Shown here: positions 5,943 to 7,596 of the stretch, piece after piece
Position numbering within the stretch: the first letter of the stretch is position 1
Layout: every line of letters starts with the position of its first letter
NCBI GenBank assembly: GCA_964544765.1
Contig: CAZJDM010000194.1
Coordinates: 1-7,596 of the forward strand
Length of the DNA stretch: 7,596 nucleotides
From: CAZJDM01 sp964544765
Lineage (GTDB): Bacteria; Bdellovibrionota_B; Oligoflexia; CAYFLR01
Direction: 5' to 3'
The notes under the pieces: generated by a model
The model's input: only the letters and a program-made list of their open reading frames with translations
Database searches by the model: none
What the model was told of the DNA's origin: nothing
Made by a program: the position numbers and the translations under genes

Positions 5943-5990
5943 AAGGCTTTTTTATTACTTAAGTATTTACTTAATTAACCGAAAAGCCTT
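5943..5990. repeat. Long-loop inverted repeat with internal TTACTTAA direct repeats
   Basis: Perfect 9-bp arms AAGGCTTTT (5943-5951) and AAAAGCCTT (5982-5990) enclose 30 bp. The enclosed DNA carries TTACTTAA twice (5955-5962 and 5967-5974) and a TACTTAAGTA palindrome (5956-5965). The structure lies in the divergent region, 39-86 bp before the lipoprotein ATG, where no gene ends. A leader structure or a clustered operator fits better than a terminator, although a T-rich tract follows at 6001-6008 on the plus strand. Confidence 0.5.
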
Positions 5991-6018
5991 CTAGTAGTCT
6001 TATTTTTTGATGAACTGT

Positions 6019-6023
6019 GAGGG
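6019..6023 (+). promoter_or_regulatory. Shine-Dalgarno site deciding the lipoprotein start
   Basis: GAGGG with a 5-base spacer to the ATG at 6029. The in-frame GTG at 6017 overlaps this site and has no ribosome site of its own, so ATG 6029 is the start. Confidence 0.7.
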
Positions 6024-6028
6024 TAAAT

Positions 6029-6778
6029 ATGATTAGGAAAAATATTCTGATTATAGTTATTGGTTTATTATTGGTAGTATTAATTTCATGCAAAGGAAGA
6101 GAAAATACTCAAGGGAGCAGAGGAAAAGAAAGACAAGAACAGATAAGCCTAATGGGAGCAGTACCCAAAAGCGAGAAGGCTTTTCTAATCACTTATGAGC
6201 ATTTAAAAAAACAAGAAATCAAATGTACTCCATCTGCCAATTCTCCTACTATCATAGTAAGTCAGGTACCAATAGTGACTGAACCATTTTTGCAAACTAC
6301 TGATTTAAAGGTTCAACAAATACCTCAGCAACTTTATCTAGCTGTAATGAAAAGCTTTACAACCGCTGCCCTGAGTTCATTTTGTCCAATGTTTAAACAT
6401 ACAAGCTTTGATACCAGCCTATTTGTAAGCCAGAAAGAAGGATTAAAACCTTTAACTTTACTTCCAACTAAATCTCATTCAGAGATAGTAAAGAAATTAT
6501 ATGAAAAGGTAGAATTGGAAACCAAAGATTTTTTACAGGATTTTGCTCAGGAACATGGTTTAACATCATTGATTTATTGGCTGCCTATTGATGCCCAAGA
6601 GATTAATGAAGAGATTCTTTGGTTAGAACTACAAGTTTTCGATCAGGTCAATGATGAAATACATACTACGATGATTTCCATTGATAAAAGAAATATTTCT
6701 TGGCCCACTTTGGAACAAAAAGTAAGTACAGGAATAAAAAATGGCTTTCAATCTATGCAAGAGGCGTCTTCACAATAA
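6029..6778 (+). CDS. Hypothetical lipoprotein
   Basis: A 249-residue protein with a textbook lipoprotein signal: MIRKN, a hydrophobic stretch and the lipobox L-I-S-C at residues 18-21. Cys21 would be diacylated by Lgt and exposed by signal peptidase II. Position +2 is Lys, not Asp, so under the E. coli sorting rule it should go to the outer membrane. A flexible charged stretch follows (about 22-50). After that comes a mixed alpha/beta domain with two further cysteines (66 and 119) that could pair, and an aromatic patch, LIYWLPIDAQ, near 181-190. I recognise no family or enzyme motif. The start at 6029 is chosen from its ribosome site. It is transcribed away from the DUF2145 operon and towards lgt, with 75 bp between stop codons. 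Confidence 0.8.
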   Translation: MIRKNILIIVIGLLLVVLISCKGRENTQGSRGKERQEQISLMGAVPKSEKAFLITYEHLKKQEIKCTPSANSPTIIVSQVPIVTEPFLQTTDLKVQQIPQQLYLAVMKSFTTAALSSFCPMFKHTSFDTSLFVSQKEGLKPLTLLPTKSHSEIVKKLYEKVELETKDFLQDFAQEHGLTSLIYWLPIDAQEINEEILWLELQVFDQVNDEIHTTMISIDKRNISWPTLEQKVSTGIKNGFQSMQEASSQ

Positions 6779-6853
6779 ATTTATTAAATTATACGACCAT
6801 TTAAATTGTGCGACCATGACTGTGGAATAAATTCTAAAACACCTAACTGGTAA
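6779..6853. other. Convergent intergenic spacer with a CGACCAT direct repeat
   Basis: This 75-bp spacer separates the stop codons of the lipoprotein gene and lgt. CGACCAT occurs at 6794-6800 and 6811-6817, 17 bp apart. No GC-rich hairpin with a T-run is visible on either strand, so I cannot place a terminator for either gene. Confidence 0.4.
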
Positions 6854-7596
6854 TCAAGTTTCAATTTTCTTTAATTGATACAAATAAATAAGAGTACCAG
6901 CTATGATCATAATTACACATAGGATTTGTCCCATAGTAAAATATTGCCAAATAAACCCCACCTGCTTATCTGGCGCTCGAAAAAACTCGATTAAGAAACG
7001 AAATGTTCCATAGAAAATCAAAAATAGGCTGCTTAATATCCCTTCCTTTTTAAGATTACGTCTAAGCAACCAGAGGATGATAAAACAAAGAAAACCTTCA
7101 CACATAGCCTGATAAAGCTGGGAAGGGTGTCTGGGAAGATTGTCAGGACGGCCAAAGTTTACTGCCCAAGGTACGTTAGTGACTCTTCCCCATATTTCAC
7201 CATTTATAAAGTTGGCTATCCTACCAAATCCTAGGACCAAAGGGGTAGGTATTGCAGCTATATCAAAGAAACAAAAGAAGGGTTGTTTTTTATATCGAGT
7301 AGTAAAAAATATAATTATGATTATTCCAACTAAAGCGCCATGAAAACTCATGCCGCCCATCCAAATTTTGTAGAAATAATCTGGGTGTTCCATAAACAAA
7401 TCCCAGTTGTAAAATATGGCATATCCTAATCGTGCTCCTACCAGTAATCCGATCCAGCCAAACAACATGTAATCTAGAATGTCGTTACGTGACAGAGGAG
7501 TTAGTCCTTCTTTTTTTAACCGAAATAGAAAATATAATACTACCCAAAAACCAATTAAATAAGCTAACCAATAATAACTTAATTCAAATGATCCCA
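6854..7596 (-). CDS. lgt: Prolipoprotein diacylglyceryl transferase, 5' end beyond window
   Basis: An inner-membrane enzyme that transfers diacylglyceryl from phosphatidylglycerol to the lipobox cysteine of prolipoproteins, the first step of lipoprotein maturation. The reading frame stays open past the internal ATG at 7468 to the right edge, giving 246 visible residues that start GSFELSYYWLAYLIGF, the usual first membrane segment. The true start is therefore outside, probably only about 10-20 residues away. Numbering the visible fragment, the family motifs are MSFHGALVG (His85, equivalent to E. coli His103), GFGRIANFINGEIWGRV (Arg125 in the place of Arg143), HPSQLYQ (156-162) and RFLIEFFR (Arg199 and Glu203, equivalent to Arg239 and Glu243). 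The essential residues are all present. Multiple hydrophobic segments fit the usual seven-helix topology. The gene converges on the lipoprotein gene at 6029-6778. Confidence 0.96.
   Translation of the reverse strand, partial: GSFELSYYWLAYLIGFWVVLYFLFRLKKEGLTPLSRNDILDYMLFGWIGLLVGARLGYAIFYNWDLFMEHPDYFYKIWMGGMSFHGALVGIIIIIFFTTRYKKQPFFCFFDIAAIPTPLVLGFGRIANFINGEIWGRVTNVPWAVNFGRPDNLPRHPSQLYQAMCEGFLCFIILWLLRRNLKKEGILSSLFLIFYGTFRFLIEFFRAPDKQVGFIWQYFTMGQILCVIMIIAGTLIYLYQLKKIET

Noticed and set aside
5943..5990. Rho-independent terminator
   Set aside because: The loop is 30 nt, the stem is only 9 bp, and no gene ends here because the flanking genes diverge.
6017..6028. GTG start for the lipoprotein gene
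   Set aside because: No ribosome site precedes it. The GAGGG overlapping it serves the ATG at 6029.
7140..7343. Plus-strand open frame of 67 codons
   Set aside because: Antisense to lgt, whose motifs are unambiguous on the other strand.
6854..7468. Lgt starting at the internal ATG at 7468
   Set aside because: The frame is open and Lgt-like beyond this ATG to the window edge, including the first membrane helix, so the gene is 5'-truncated by the window and does not start there.

Overview
This is an AT-rich bacterial window (roughly two-thirds A+T by eye) with chromosomal gene content. It has glycyl-tRNA synthetase, a flagellin and prolipoprotein diacylglyceryl transferase, plus several exported proteins of unknown role. 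The exported proteins have Gram-negative-style signal peptides and lipoboxes, and most starts carry Shine-Dalgarno sites. The organism is flagellated. A fused GlyQS, a flagellin beginning MGLRISTNVAS and a DUF2145 protein together suggest a Gram-negative, low-GC lineage such as Bdellovibrionota or a deltaproteobacterial relative. That placement is inference only. I see no IS element, phage gene, CRISPR array or RNA gene.

Layout. On the minus strand, 1-143 is the N-terminus of a flagellin whose 3' part lies outside the window. Next is a 1041-residue fused glycyl-tRNA synthetase (227-3352), with the alpha subunit, a low-complexity linker and the beta subunit in one chain. A 210-bp spacer with degenerate GAAT repeats follows, then an unrecognised membrane-anchored or secreted protein (3563-4159). 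A very clear minus-strand terminator (4255-4298) closes a compact exported-protein operon. In transcription order that operon is a small-residue-rich secreted protein (5227-5724), an overlapping 34-codon mini-ORF (5136-5240) and a DUF2145 protein (4322-5119).

A divergent intergenic region of about 300 bp (5725-6028) contains inverted and direct repeats. It separates this operon from a plus-strand lipoprotein gene (6029-6778). The window ends with lgt on the minus strand (6854 to beyond 7596), convergent with the lipoprotein gene. Lgt is the enzyme that would put the diacylglyceryl group on that lipoprotein.

The least ordinary part is 4255-5861. This is a self-contained transcription unit for two exported proteins of unknown function with a possible extra small protein between them. 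In its DUF2145 member, the residue I would expect to be a conserved cysteine is serine. The regulatory calls are pattern-based and weak, except for the terminator and the ribosome binding sites.
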